In this document: piece after piece, positions 34,592-42,930 of the stretch
Layout of the letters: each line of letters begins with the position of its first letter
Numbering within the stretch: the stretch's first letter is position 1
Assembly (NCBI RefSeq): GCF_019970045.1
Contig: NZ_JAHXYI010000004.1
Location: 489,937 to 553,936 of the forward strand
Direction: 5' to 3'
Length of the DNA stretch: 64,000 bases
DNA from: Chryseobacterium sp. GVT01B
GTDB taxonomy: Bacteria; Bacteroidota; Bacteroidia; Flavobacteriales; Weeksellaceae
Made by a program: the position numbers and the translations under genes
The notes under the pieces: generated by a model
Databases searched by the model: none
The model's input: only the letters and a program-made list of their open reading frames with translations
Told to the model about the DNA's origin: nothing

Positions 34592-35263
34592 ATGAAAAAA
34601 CTTTTATTAGCCTCAGCTTTGACGCTTTCCGCATTATCTTTTGCACAGGTGCAATGGAATAATACAAGATTCGGTCTTACAGCAGGTTTAAACTACTCAA
34701 GAGTAGCAAATGCCCACAATCCCTCTGGCCCAAGATACGCCTTCCAAGGTGGAGCTTTGGCTTTGATCCCCGTAGGGAAGGCAAACCAATTCTTTATACA
34801 ACCCGAAGTTCTGTACTATGGTGCAGGAGAAACCGGGAAAGATAAAGATGCTAAAGGTCAAAATGGTTACGATGCAGTATATGCAAATAACTATCTGAGT
34901 GTACCGCTTTATTTCAAAGGATATTTTTCAGAAGCTGAATCAGAGTTCTTTGGAATGATTGGACCTAGATTTAACTTTTTAGTAAGTCAGGACGTAAAGA
35001 ATCCTCCAGTAGGAAGACCTTACTATGATCCGGACGTTACTGATCCTACACAGCCGGCAGGAGTAAACGGAAAAGCAAAAAGCTTTAACTGGGGACTTGG
35101 ACTAGGCGTAGGATATAGCTATAAGAGACAACTCGAAGTAGCTTTAAAATATGATTTAGGACTTTCTGATACTTACCCTGGTCTTGTAAAAGAAAAAGGA
35201 GGTACTGATAAGAAAAAATCAGAACAGGTTATTGCACTTACCTTAAGCTATATATTCAAATAG
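34592..35263 (+). CDS. Outer-membrane beta-barrel protein (porin/PorT-like family)
   Basis: The 223-residue protein has a signal peptide (MKKLLLASALTLSALSFAQ) and then alternating beta strands: WNNTRFGLTAGLNYSRV, FFIQPEVLYYGAG, NNYLSVPLYFKGYFS, FFGMIGPRFNFLVS, SFNWGLGLGVGYSY, LEVALKYDLGLSD and QVIALTLSYIFK with a terminal aromatic residue. This is an eight-stranded OMP-type barrel of the PF13568-like group. Function is unknown; PorT itself is a T9SS part, but homology to it cannot be settled here. A terminator follows its stop. Confidence 0.82.
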   Translation: MKKLLLASALTLSALSFAQVQWNNTRFGLTAGLNYSRVANAHNPSGPRYAFQGGALALIPVGKANQFFIQPEVLYYGAGETGKDKDAKGQNGYDAVYANNYLSVPLYFKGYFSEAESEFFGMIGPRFNFLVSQDVKNPPVGRPYYDPDVTDPTQPAGVNGKAKSFNWGLGLGVGYSYKRQLEVALKYDLGLSDTYPGLVKEKGGTDKKKSEQVIALTLSYIFK

Positions 35264-35280
35264 AATATCTCAGAATATAA

Positions 35281-35315
35281 AAAATCCCGGAAACTTAGTT
35301 TCCGGGATTTTTTAT
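35281..35315 (+). terminator. Rho-independent terminator after the barrel gene
   Basis: AAAATCCCGGAAAC (35281-35294) pairs perfectly with GTTTCCGGGATTTT (35298-35311) around a TTA loop, and is followed by T-rich sequence. The preceding A-run also makes it usable on the minus strand for the ABC genes. Confidence 0.93.
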
Positions 35316-35370
35316 ATTATAAATTGTAAACAGGCTAATCGGTAATCTTTACTTTTCAGCCTTGTCGTGA

Positions 35371-36681
35371 TTATCCTTTAATCCACTTCCAAAGCTCTTT
35401 TAAAGTAGCTTTGTTACCGTACATCAAAATACCTACACGATAGATTTTTCCGGCCAGGAAGATCATAAAAACAGTTGTTGCCAGCAATAATCCAATGGAC
35501 AGCGCAATCTGCCATGCAGGAACACCAAATGGGATTCTTGCAATCATTGCCACCGGTGAAGTAAATGGAATGATTGATAACCAAAAACCTAACGGCCCGT
35601 CAGGATTATTCATCAGGGTAAAACTTCCATACATCCCCAATGTTAAAGGTAGAATTGCAAACAGAGTAAATTGCTGTGTTTCTGTTTCGTTATCTACCGC
35701 AGAACCAATTGCTGCATAAATAGAACTGTAAAAAATATACCCTAAAAGGAAGAAAACAATGAATACAAAAATAATCAGAGGGAAGTTCAGTTCCAGAAGA
35801 CTGTGAGAGATCTGGGTAGCAAGCTGCCCCACATCCAGTTTACTGGCAATCTCATTATTTCCACCCGGAATATTTTTCTGAAGAGGTGAGAAACCTGTAT
35901 TCAGAACTAATGCTCCGATGACAGACATCGTGATCCAGATCAGAAACTGTGTAAGCGCAACCATGGTTACTCCTAAAATCTTCCCCATCATCAGTTCAAA
36001 CGGTTTTACGGAAGAAATAATAATCTCCACAACACGATTGTTCTTTTCCTCAAGTACACTTCGCATTACCCTTACCCCATAAATAATGATAAACATAAAA
36101 GTAACATACATCAGGATCATACTCAACCCGGATTTAACCCCGAAAGCAAGATCAGAATCTTCTTTATTGTTATCACTAACATTAATGGTCTTTAATGTAA
36201 AGCTTTTATCAAGATCAATTAACTGAGTCTCCTGAATGCCCAGTTGTTTGATTTTTTCTTTTTTAACAACATTGCTGATGTCAGAAATAATCTGCTGCTT
36301 TGTATCGAATCCTATTTTACTGTTGATCACAAGTCTTGCCTCTTTTTCAAGCGCATCAAAATTCTGATTTTTCAATTCCGGAAGAATCAAAATACCATCC
36401 AGGGATTCATTTCCTTTTAAATTGTTGATCTTTGATTTTTCATCCGCGGCAGAAACAAAAACATAATTTAGTTTATCATTAGATTTCAGCTGATTCATGA
36501 ATAATCCGCTCTTATCAACCACTTCTATAATACTGTGTGATTCGTTTGCCTTAAACATTAACCCTATCACAGCTCCAAAAGCAATGATCATAATAGGAGC
36601 AAGCAGTGTTAATATAATGAAGGATTTTTTCTTAACCTGTGTAAGAAATTCTCTCTTGGTAATTAAAAAAATATTATTCAT
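35371..36681 (-). CDS. ABC-2 type exporter permease (NatB-like)
   Basis: The 436-residue membrane protein has one N-terminal membrane segment (SFIILTLLAPIMIIAFGAVIG), a large extracytoplasmic domain of about 150 residues, and five C-terminal membrane segments, with the EEKNNRVVEIIISSVKPFELMMGKI motif region that contacts the ATPase. This is the NatB/YhaP-type ABC-2 architecture, as in Na+ or drug exporters. It starts 3 bases after the ATPase stop, so the pair is co-translated. The substrate is not known. Confidence 0.88.
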   Translation of the reverse strand: MNNIFLITKREFLTQVKKKSFIILTLLAPIMIIAFGAVIGLMFKANESHSIIEVVDKSGLFMNQLKSNDKLNYVFVSAADEKSKINNLKGNESLDGILILPELKNQNFDALEKEARLVINSKIGFDTKQQIISDISNVVKKEKIKQLGIQETQLIDLDKSFTLKTINVSDNNKEDSDLAFGVKSGLSMILMYVTFMFIIIYGVRVMRSVLEEKNNRVVEIIISSVKPFELMMGKILGVTMVALTQFLIWITMSVIGALVLNTGFSPLQKNIPGGNNEIASKLDVGQLATQISHSLLELNFPLIIFVFIVFFLLGYIFYSSIYAAIGSAVDNETETQQFTLFAILPLTLGMYGSFTLMNNPDGPLGFWLSIIPFTSPVAMIARIPFGVPAWQIALSIGLLLATTVFMIFLAGKIYRVGILMYGNKATLKELWKWIKG

Positions 36682-36684
36682 AGA

Positions 36685-37596
36685 TTAAGGATGGTTACTT
36701 ACAGCATTAATAAACACTTCATTCATACTGGGAATTCTTTCATCGAATGATCTCACTTTGCCCACTTGTACCAGATCAAGAAGAACATTATTCTGACTCT
36801 CTTCATTTTTCAGGTCAAAAGAAACAAGATTATTTTCATTTGATAAATTGAAGATGTCATATTTATTCTTGAAATGGTCAAAATGATCTGTGTTGACTTC
36901 AGAAAGCGTAACTCCAAAAATATTTTTCTTGAATTTTTCCCTTACGTCAAAAACCCTTCCGTCAATGATTTTTTTAGAATTGTTGATCAAAGCAACATAA
37001 TCACACATTTCCTCCACACTTTCCATTCTGTGAGTAGAAAGAATGATAGTAGTTCCGTTATTTTTAAGATCAATAATCTGATCTTTGATTAAGTTGGCGT
37101 TTACAGGATCAAAACCCGAAAAAGGTTCATCAAGAATTAAAAGATGAGGTCTGTGTAGAACGGTTACCACAAACTGGATTTTTTGTGCCATCCCTTTAGA
37201 AAGTTCAGACAGCTTTTTTTTCCACCATTGGTCGATGTTCAGTTTCTCAAACCATTTTTTTGCTTCATTCAGAGCATCGCTTTTACTCATTCCCTTCAGT
37301 TCCCCGAAATATAAGATCTGATCTCCAACACTCATGTTTTTGTACAATCCTCTTTCTTCGGGCATATAGCCGATGTCTTTGATATGATCGGGGTTCAGTT
37401 TTTGTCCGTTGATGAAGATATCTCCGGAGTCTGCCTGAGTAATTTGATTAATGATACGGATAAAAGAAGTTTTTCCGGCTCCGTTGGGTCCTAAAAGGCC
37501 ATAAATACTACCTTTTGGAACATGGATGCTGAAATCATCCAGGGCGACCTTTTTTCCGGCATTGTAGGTCTTTTTAATATGTTCAGCTTTTAGCAT
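36685..37596 (-). CDS. ABC exporter ATPase (NatA-like)
   Basis: The 303-residue ATPase has Walker A LLGPNGAGKTSFIRI near 33, the ABC signature LSKGMAQKIQFV near 133, Walker B LLILDEPFSGFDPV near 155 and the switch His in STHRMESVEEM. After the ABC domain, about 80 residues of a C-terminal DUF4162-like tail (GVTLSEVNTDHF, SFDERIPSMNEVFINAV) follow. It powers the adjacent ABC-2 permease. The signature begins LSKG rather than LSGG, a common variant in this family. Confidence 0.9.
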   Translation of the reverse strand: MLKAEHIKKTYNAGKKVALDDFSIHVPKGSIYGLLGPNGAGKTSFIRIINQITQADSGDIFINGQKLNPDHIKDIGYMPEERGLYKNMSVGDQILYFGELKGMSKSDALNEAKKWFEKLNIDQWWKKKLSELSKGMAQKIQFVVTVLHRPHLLILDEPFSGFDPVNANLIKDQIIDLKNNGTTIILSTHRMESVEEMCDYVALINNSKKIIDGRVFDVREKFKKNIFGVTLSEVNTDHFDHFKNKYDIFNLSNENNLVSFDLKNEESQNNVLLDLVQVGKVRSFDERIPSMNEVFINAVSNHP

Positions 37597-37673
37597 TAAA
37601 ATTATTCTTTTTACAATTAGTATAAAAAGGTCCCGAAAGTTACGGAAATATTAAAACAGAATTAATGTAAAAG

Positions 37674-37699
37674 AAAAAATCCTGATGATTATCAGGATT
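37674..37699 (-). terminator. Rho-independent terminator after the sorting-domain gene
   Basis: AATCCTGAT (37678-37686) pairs with ATCAGGATT (37691-37699) around a 4-base loop. On the minus strand it runs into a TTTTTTC stretch, about 6 bases after the stop at 37705. Confidence 0.85.
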
Positions 37700-37704
37700 G
37701 TAAT

Positions 37705-38055
37705 TTATTGTTTCACGATTTGAGTAACTTTTTGCGTGTTGTCACTTAAAATATAACGGATCATATACTTTCCGGGTTTCAATTTTTCAATATTAATCTC
37801 ACCTGAATTCATATTCACTGTATAATTAGCGACCTGCATACCCAAAATAGAATAAAAAGTCACACTTTTGATTCTTAAAGAAGAATCTTTTGCCTTAATG
37901 ATAAGGAAATCCTTTGCAGGATTTGGATAAGCAAGCAACACCCCATCATCCGCTTTCTGAGTGATGGAACTCGGCTCTCTAAGCTGAGCTTTTAAATTGT
38001 TGGAAAATCCAACAAAAGTGCCTACAAATAGAAATAAAAGTAAAAGTTTTTTCAT
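37705..38055 (-). CDS. Small T9SS type A sorting-domain protein
   Basis: The 116-residue protein has a signal peptide (MKKLLLLFLFVGTFVGFS, cleavage near LKA), a short linker (QLREPSSITQKADDG), and then a type A sorting domain: VLLAYPNPAKDFLIIKA, IKSVTFYSILGMQVA, INIEKLKPGKYMIRYILS and QKVTQIVKQ. That domain is the signal for type IX secretion and surface anchoring or release. Nearly the whole mature protein is the sorting domain, with no cargo domain. I start at the ATG at 38055, since the longer frame overlaps the -7 box. Confidence 0.85.
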   Translation of the reverse strand: MKKLLLLFLFVGTFVGFSNNLKAQLREPSSITQKADDGVLLAYPNPAKDFLIIKAKDSSLRIKSVTFYSILGMQVANYTVNMNSGEINIEKLKPGKYMIRYILSDNTQKVTQIVKQ

Positions 38056-38084
38056 CAAATTTATAATTTCTCGAATATATGTAA

Positions 38085-38115
38085 CAAATGTAATAAATTC
38101 TACAATTTCATACAA
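38085..38115 (-). promoter_or_regulatory. Promoter of the sorting-domain gene
   Basis: On the minus strand, TTG (38115-38113) is 20 bases from TACATTTG (38092-38085), a full match to the -33/-7 consensus. The start codon lies 30 bases beyond the box. Confidence 0.7.
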
Positions 38116-38137
38116 TAGTTTTTTGTAGAACTTATAT

Positions 38138-38145
38138 TAAATTTG
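38138..38145 (+). promoter_or_regulatory. -7 box TAAATTTG for hemB
   Basis: TAAATTTG fits TAnnTTTG and lies 29 bases before the hemB ATG. It falls between two near-identical TTTGTAGAA(A)CTTAT repeats. Confidence 0.5.
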
Positions 38146-38173
38146 TAGAAACTTATTCAAAAAGTATTCCAAA

Positions 38174-39163
38174 ATGATACATTCAAGAAATAGAAGACTT
38201 AGAGTTAATGAATCTATCAGAAGTTTGGTAAGAGAAAATGTGCTTACAACTGATGATTTTGTAATGCCGATCTTCGTAATGGAGGGCGAAAACAAGCAGG
38301 AGGCAATCCCGTCTATGCCGGGAATTTTTAGGCGGAGTATAGATTTAACCGTTAAGGAATGTAAGGAATTATTTTCTTTAGGAGTAAAAGCTGTCAATTT
38401 ATACATGAAAGTGTCAGAACATCTGAAAGACAATACAGGAAAAGAAGCCTGGAACAAAGACGGATTGATGCAGCGCACGATCAAAGCAATCAAAGATGCC
38501 GTTCCGGGAATGATTGTTATGCCCGATGTAGCCTTAGATCCTTATTCAATCTACGGACACGACGGAATCATTGAAAACGGAAAAGTTATCAATGATGCTA
38601 CCAACGATGCACTGGCAAGAATGTCAGTATCTCATGCGGAAGCAGGCGCAGATCTTGTGGCACCTAGCGATATGATGGACGGAAGAGTACAGGTTATCCG
38701 TGAAGCGTTGGAAGAAAGCGGTTTTACAGACGTAGGAATTGTAAGCTATGCTGCCAAATATGCGAGTTCTTTCTATGGACCATTCAGAAGTGCTTTAGAC
38801 AGCGCTCCAAAAGATGACATGGAAATTCCGAAAGATAAAAAAACATACCAGATGGATTTCCACAATACCCGTGAAGCATTGAATGAAGTGTTTAAAGATA
38901 TTGACGAAGGAGCAGATGTGATCATGATCAAACCGGGACTTCCTTATCTGGATATTGTTTCCAAAGTACGTGAAGCTATTGATCTTCCGATTGCAGTATA
39001 CAATGTAAGTGGAGAATATGCGATGGTAAAAGCAGCGGCTCAGAACGGCTGGCTGGATAATGACAAAACGATCATTGAAAGCCTGACTTGCTTCAAAAGA
39101 GCAGGAGCAGATATGATCTTTACTTATTTTGCAAAAGAAGCTGCGGTCCTTTTGAATAAATAA
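38174..39163 (+). CDS. hemB: Delta-aminolevulinic acid dehydratase (porphobilinogen synthase)
   Basis: The 329-residue enzyme has the HemB motifs: RNRRLRVNESIRSLVREN at the start, DVALDPYSIYGHDGII near 117, SPSDMMDGRVQVI-like APSDMMDG near 161, SYAAKYASSFYGPFR near 193 with one catalytic Lys, and DVIMIKPGLPYLDI near 248 with the Schiff-base Lys. It condenses two aminolevulinate molecules into porphobilinogen for haem. The DVALDPYS segment lacks the zinc-binding cysteines of the E. coli enzyme, so a magnesium-type site is expected. It is a single-gene unit. Confidence 0.95.
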   Translation: MIHSRNRRLRVNESIRSLVRENVLTTDDFVMPIFVMEGENKQEAIPSMPGIFRRSIDLTVKECKELFSLGVKAVNLYMKVSEHLKDNTGKEAWNKDGLMQRTIKAIKDAVPGMIVMPDVALDPYSIYGHDGIIENGKVINDATNDALARMSVSHAEAGADLVAPSDMMDGRVQVIREALEESGFTDVGIVSYAAKYASSFYGPFRSALDSAPKDDMEIPKDKKTYQMDFHNTREALNEVFKDIDEGADVIMIKPGLPYLDIVSKVREAIDLPIAVYNVSGEYAMVKAAAQNGWLDNDKTIIESLTCFKRAGADMIFTYFAKEAAVLLNK

Positions 39164-39233
39164 ACGGTTAGGACACCAACGTTAATGTTAAGTTAATGGT
39201 CCGGATTGAAGACTTTCGTGTAAATAAAAAATA

Positions 39234-39241
39234 TATTTTTG
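39234..39241 (+). promoter_or_regulatory. -7 box TATTTTTG for the GG-leader peptide gene
   Basis: TATTTTTG fits TAnnTTTG and lies 54 bases before the ATG at 39296. The TTG at 39206-39208 is 25 bases upstream, a little far for a -33 element. Confidence 0.45.
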
Positions 39242-39295
39242 AGTAAAGCTAATTTCGAGAAACGAAAATTATTAAAACATCAAAAGAATTTATTT

Positions 39296-39442
39296 ATGAG
39301 AAATCTTAAAAAGATCGAAAGAAATCAATTGAAGGAAATCAAAGGAGGAGAAGTGATTATTGATGATCCAAATTGTGGAACATGGTGTAAAGGAATCTGG
39401 CATCCATGTACAATTAATCATTTAGCTTGCCCGCCGGATTAA
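39296..39442 (+). CDS. Bacteriocin-like peptide with double-glycine leader
   Basis: This 48-residue peptide begins MRNLKKIERNQLKEIKGG, the leader form shared by bacteriocin-like peptides of Chryseobacterium and relatives, in which cleavage would occur after GG. The 30-residue core (starting EVIIDDPN) has four cysteines, CGTWC and later two singles, with two Pro near the end, so a disulfide-bonded peptide is likely. The longer frame from TTG 39239 overlaps the -7 box, so ATG 39296 is preferred. No maturation transporter or immunity gene is adjacent. Activity is unknown. Confidence 0.75.
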   Translation: MRNLKKIERNQLKEIKGGEVIIDDPNCGTWCKGIWHPCTINHLACPPD

Positions 39443-39461
39443 TCATTTCAATATAAAAAGT

Positions 39462-39494
39462 AAACAGGCTGTTCTTATCTGAACAGCCTGTTTT
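39462..39494. terminator. Bidirectional terminator between the GG-leader peptide and TM2 genes
   Basis: AAACAGGCTGTTC (39462-39474) pairs perfectly with GAACAGCCTGTTT (39481-39493) around a TTATCT loop, flanked by A-rich and T-rich sequence. It serves both convergent genes. Confidence 0.9.
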
Positions 39495-39521
39495 ATTTTC
39501 AAACGGATAAGAGGTATTATT

Positions 39522-39815
39522 TTATAACCAACCTTTTTTCCCGTAAACGTAAGTATCATCAAACTGCTTATCACTCATGAAAAGATATAAAATACCTTCA
39601 ATAAAAGGGATAATAGAAGCTGCTCCTAAAGTAACAATATTCAGAACAAGTTGGATGATTCCCTCTTTTGTATATCCCAGATAAAATTTATTTAATGCGA
39701 GCCAGCCTACAAGAATTCCCAATAAAGCCGCAGGGATTTTCTTTTCCGAACGGTAAGGGACATTGCTTTGCTGGTTTTGTACATTTTCTGTTTTTGTGTA
39801 ACCGTAATTTTCCAT
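39522..39815 (-). CDS. TM2-domain membrane protein
   Basis: The 97-residue protein has a polar Gln/Asn-rich N-terminus (YTKTENVQNQQSN), then a TM2 domain: PAALLGILVGWLALNKFYLGY, IIQLVLNIVTLGAASIIPFIEG and YLFMSDKQFDD. TM2 proteins have two membrane helices joined by a short loop; their function in bacteria is not known. It stands alone, convergent with the GG-leader peptide gene, from which it is separated by a shared terminator. Confidence 0.85.
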   Translation of the reverse strand: MENYGYTKTENVQNQQSNVPYRSEKKIPAALLGILVGWLALNKFYLGYTKEGIIQLVLNIVTLGAASIIPFIEGILYLFMSDKQFDDTYVYGKKGWL

Positions 39816-39947
39816 TTCTTAATGATTGTAATTGATTGTGATGTTTTACGATAAGTAGTTGAAAATGATAAAAAGTTACAATGATTTGGAAGTGAATAAG
39901 TTTACATTTAAATCAACAAGTTGCTATTAACATATAAGTGAAGTTTA

Positions 39948-39964
39948 TATTTTTGATATATTTG
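39948..39964 (+). promoter_or_regulatory. Two overlapping -7 boxes upstream of lptB
   Basis: TATTTTTG (39948-39955) and TATATTTG (39957-39964) both fit TAnnTTTG and end 13 and 4 bases before the ATG at 39969. The message would be nearly leaderless. TTG at 39921-39923 is 24 bases from the first box. Confidence 0.5.
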
Positions 39965-39968
39965 CCCT

Positions 39969-41030
39969 ATGATTTTACGAGGAGAAAACTTAATCAAGGA
40001 ATATGGTCCTAAAAAAGTTGTAAAAGGCGTTTCTGTACAGGTTCAACAGGGAGAAATTGTTGGTTTGCTGGGTCCGAACGGAGCAGGAAAAACCACATCG
40101 TTTTATATGATCGTAGGGTTGGTTAAGCCCACTTCAGGAAAAATTTTCCTGGATAAACAGGAGATTACGACTGATGCAATGTACCGAAGAGCCCAAAAGG
40201 GAATCGGATATCTGGCTCAGGAAGCTTCCGTTTTCAGAAAACTTTCCGTGGAAGAAAACATTATGGGAGTATTGCAGCTGACCAAGCTTTCAAAGCGTGA
40301 GCAGCAGATCAAATGTGATGAACTGATTGAAGAATTTTCTTTACAGCATGTCCGTAAAAACAGAGGAGACCTTCTTTCCGGAGGAGAGAGACGTAGAACT
40401 GAAATCGCACGTTGTCTGGCTACAAGCCCGAATTTCATTCTTCTGGATGAACCTTTCGCTGGGGTAGACCCGATTGCCGTAGAAGATATCCAGAAAATTG
40501 TACGAAGCCTTGTTGACAAAAACATCGGAATTCTGATTACCGACCACAACGTACAGCAGACGTTGGCGATTACCAACAAAACCTATATTATGTTTGAAGG
40601 AAAAATCCTGAAAGAAGGACTTCCGGAAGATCTTGCCAATGATCCGCAGGTAAGAGAAGCATATCTTGGTGAAAACTTTGTCTATCAGAGTATCTTGGAT
40701 AAACCTAAAAAGAAAAAATACGCTTACAATATCTGGGCAGGTAATTTTGATTCAAAATCGCAGTTGCAGGGATTTGTAGATGAAAATTTCAAACAGTTTG
40801 ATGATCTGAGACTCATGTATGGTTTTGAAGATATCAGCTTTGCTTCATTAGCGAACTCTGAAATTGAGCATATCTTTAATGATGTGGTAGATAAAAATGC
40901 CAACAATTCATTTGTTTTCCAGAAAAAAGAAATCAATTCTCAATATTCTTTAGAACAGGCAGAAGCGGAATCTAAAGAGGCCGGCAGAAAAGAACTGCAT
41001 TACCTTACCACTTATCTATTTGAAGGATAA
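39969..41030 (+). CDS. lptB: LPS export ABC ATPase LptB with C-terminal extension
   Basis: Residues 1-238 are a normal LptB: GLLGPNGAGKTTSFYMI (Walker A near 35), Q-loop GYLAQEASVFRKLSVEEN, signature LLSGGERRRTEIARCLAT near 138, FILLDEPFAGVDPIAV and ITDHNVQQTL with the switch His. It drives LPS extraction from the inner membrane with LptFG. The protein then continues for about 115 residues (NIWAGNFDSKSQLQGF, FEDISFASLANSEIEHIF, YLTTYLFEG), so it is 353 residues against about 240 usual. The tail faintly resembles the Imm22 fold. It stands apart from other lpt genes. Confidence 0.9.
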   Translation: MILRGENLIKEYGPKKVVKGVSVQVQQGEIVGLLGPNGAGKTTSFYMIVGLVKPTSGKIFLDKQEITTDAMYRRAQKGIGYLAQEASVFRKLSVEENIMGVLQLTKLSKREQQIKCDELIEEFSLQHVRKNRGDLLSGGERRRTEIARCLATSPNFILLDEPFAGVDPIAVEDIQKIVRSLVDKNIGILITDHNVQQTLAITNKTYIMFEGKILKEGLPEDLANDPQVREAYLGENFVYQSILDKPKKKKYAYNIWAGNFDSKSQLQGFVDENFKQFDDLRLMYGFEDISFASLANSEIEHIFNDVVDKNANNSFVFQKKEINSQYSLEQAEAESKEAGRKELHYLTTYLFEG

Positions 41031-41063
41031 AATATAAAGCATTTATTTGCTGAACATGATAAT

Positions 41064-41104
41064 AAAACGTACCTTTTTCTTTTGAAAGCGGTACGTTTTT
41101 CATT
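41064..41104 (+). terminator. Terminator after lptB
   Basis: AAAACGTACC (41064-41073) pairs with GGTACGTTTT (41090-41099) with an inner CTTTT/GAAAG stem, then T-rich sequence. It separates lptB from the following exporter gene. Confidence 0.8.
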
Positions 41105-41109
41105 TAAAA

Positions 41110-42927
41110 ATGATTTCTATGGCTAAACCTTTTAACAGAACAGTCACCTTGTTCGGAATTTATAAACAGCTTGTCCCATTCATCAGACCTTACCGACCCA
41201 TGATTTACGGAACCTTGTTTCTTACTTTTCTGGGAGCTCTGGCAGCGCAGGTAAACCCGATTGTTTTAAAATATACGGTGGATGAAGTTACCAAGCTTAC
41301 CCATCTTCCACATCCCATGTCAGAAGGAATTCATATTCTCATTATTATTTCCATTATTTTACTGGGAAAAGAACTGTTGAATATCTTTATCAACTTCGGG
41401 CAGAAGTTTTATGGTGAAAAGATCAGGATCAATGTCAGTTCTGTACTGGCTCAGTCAGCTATTGATAAAATATTAACCTATAGAGTTGCTTATTTTAACG
41501 ATGAAAATCATGAGTCCGGAAAATTACAGATCAGAATAGACCGTGGAATAGAAAGTCTTACAAAACTGGTTCAAAACTTTTTTATAGATATTCTACCTCT
41601 TTTTTCCAATGCGATCATTGCCCTGATCATTATGTACATGCAGAATGTGTATGTAGGACTTGTTTCAACCATTATTGTTCCCATTTATTTTTATATCAGC
41701 TCCCTGCAGGCAAAAAAACTGAACGGAGTACGTCGTCAGCTTAGAAATCAGAGAGAAAAAAAGACCTCCGGACTTCTGAATCTCATCAATTCCATTATGG
41801 TTATCAAAAGTTTTGTCCGTGAAAAATTTGAAGGAAAAAAACAATACGATCTTCAGATGGAACTGATGGAAAGCCAGATGATCACAAGAAGAACCAACTT
41901 TATTTATGATGGCTTAAAAACGTTTATTGAACAGTTCGGAGTTGTTTTGATTATTCTTTTAACGGTTTATCTCGTTCTTGATCAGCAAATGACGATTGGT
42001 GCGATCATGCTTCATATTATGCTTTTCAACAATGTTTCTGCACCTATCCGCCAGCTGCACAGGATTTATGATGATATGAACGATGCCATGATCTATGCTG
42101 AAGGCTATTTTGATATTCTGAATGCAGATAATGAGACAGAATCGAATGGGAATTTTGTAGAAAATGAAATCAAAGGAACTTTTGAACTGAAGAATGTTGA
42201 TTTTACTTATCCCAATGGCACAAAAGCTTTACATAATGTTTCCATGAAAATTGAAAACGGAAAAACGACGGCTTTGGTAGGGCTGAGCGGTGCAGGAAAG
42301 TCAACGGTCATTAATCTTTTGTGTAAATTTTATTTTCCGGATTCCGGAGAGATTCTTTTGGACGGGGTAGATCTGAATGAATTTGACAATACTTTTCTTA
42401 GAAGTGACCTTGGACTGGTACTTCAGAGAAATCACATCTTTCAGGGAAGTGTAGAAGATAATATCCGCTATGGAGATATGAATGCCAGTTTTGAAGAAAT
42501 TCAGGAAGCCGCAAAGAAAGCTTATCTGCATGAACAGATCATGGATCTTCCGGATCAATACCTGCATGATGCTACTCAGCTTTCCGGAGGACAGCAGCAG
42601 AGAATTGCCATTGCCAGGCTGTTTCTGAAAAATCCTCCGATTATCTTTCTGGATGAACCTACAGCCAGCCTTGATGCCATTGCCACCGAACAGATCAAGA
42701 ATTCTCTGGATGCCATAAAAGAAGGAAGAACTGTTGTCATCATTTCTCATTCCCTGTCACAGATTCTGGATTCGGATATCATTTATGTGATGAAAAAAGG
42801 AAGAGTAGTGGAAAATGGAACTCACGATGAACTTTACAGTAAAGAAGGAACTTACCGGGAGATCTTTGACGCATCAGCCCGCAGTCTGAATCTCGATAAA
42901 CTAGTGAATACTTTCAAAGAAAATTAA
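41110..42927 (+). CDS. ABC exporter half-transporter (MsbA-like)
   Basis: The 605-residue protein has an N-terminal six-helix membrane domain (about residues 20-330) and an ABC domain with TALVGLSGAGKSTVINLL near 390, Q-loop LVLQRNHIFQGSVEDN, LSGGQQQRIAIARLFL near 495, IIFLDEPTASLDA and IISHSLSQIL with the switch His. It is a homodimeric type IV exporter of the MsbA/lipid-exporter group; substrate specificity cannot be told from motifs, and several lipids or drugs are possible. Start may be ATG 41110 or ATG 41119. A terminator follows. Confidence 0.88.
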   Translation: MISMAKPFNRTVTLFGIYKQLVPFIRPYRPMIYGTLFLTFLGALAAQVNPIVLKYTVDEVTKLTHLPHPMSEGIHILIIISIILLGKELLNIFINFGQKFYGEKIRINVSSVLAQSAIDKILTYRVAYFNDENHESGKLQIRIDRGIESLTKLVQNFFIDILPLFSNAIIALIIMYMQNVYVGLVSTIIVPIYFYISSLQAKKLNGVRRQLRNQREKKTSGLLNLINSIMVIKSFVREKFEGKKQYDLQMELMESQMITRRTNFIYDGLKTFIEQFGVVLIILLTVYLVLDQQMTIGAIMLHIMLFNNVSAPIRQLHRIYDDMNDAMIYAEGYFDILNADNETESNGNFVENEIKGTFELKNVDFTYPNGTKALHNVSMKIENGKTTALVGLSGAGKSTVINLLCKFYFPDSGEILLDGVDLNEFDNTFLRSDLGLVLQRNHIFQGSVEDNIRYGDMNASFEEIQEAAKKAYLHEQIMDLPDQYLHDATQLSGGQQQRIAIARLFLKNPPIIFLDEPTASLDAIATEQIKNSLDAIKEGRTVVIISHSLSQILDSDIIYVMKKGRVVENGTHDELYSKEGTYREIFDASARSLNLDKLVNTFKEN

Positions 42928-42930
42928 ATA

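Noticed and set aside
38122..38156. Attachment site or insertion-sequence end
   Set aside because: The direct repeat is short, brackets a promoter box and no integrase or transposase is present.
42301..42750. A 149-codon minus-strand frame in the MsbA-like gene
   Set aside because: It is the antisense of the conserved ABC domain; there is no domain or signal of its own.
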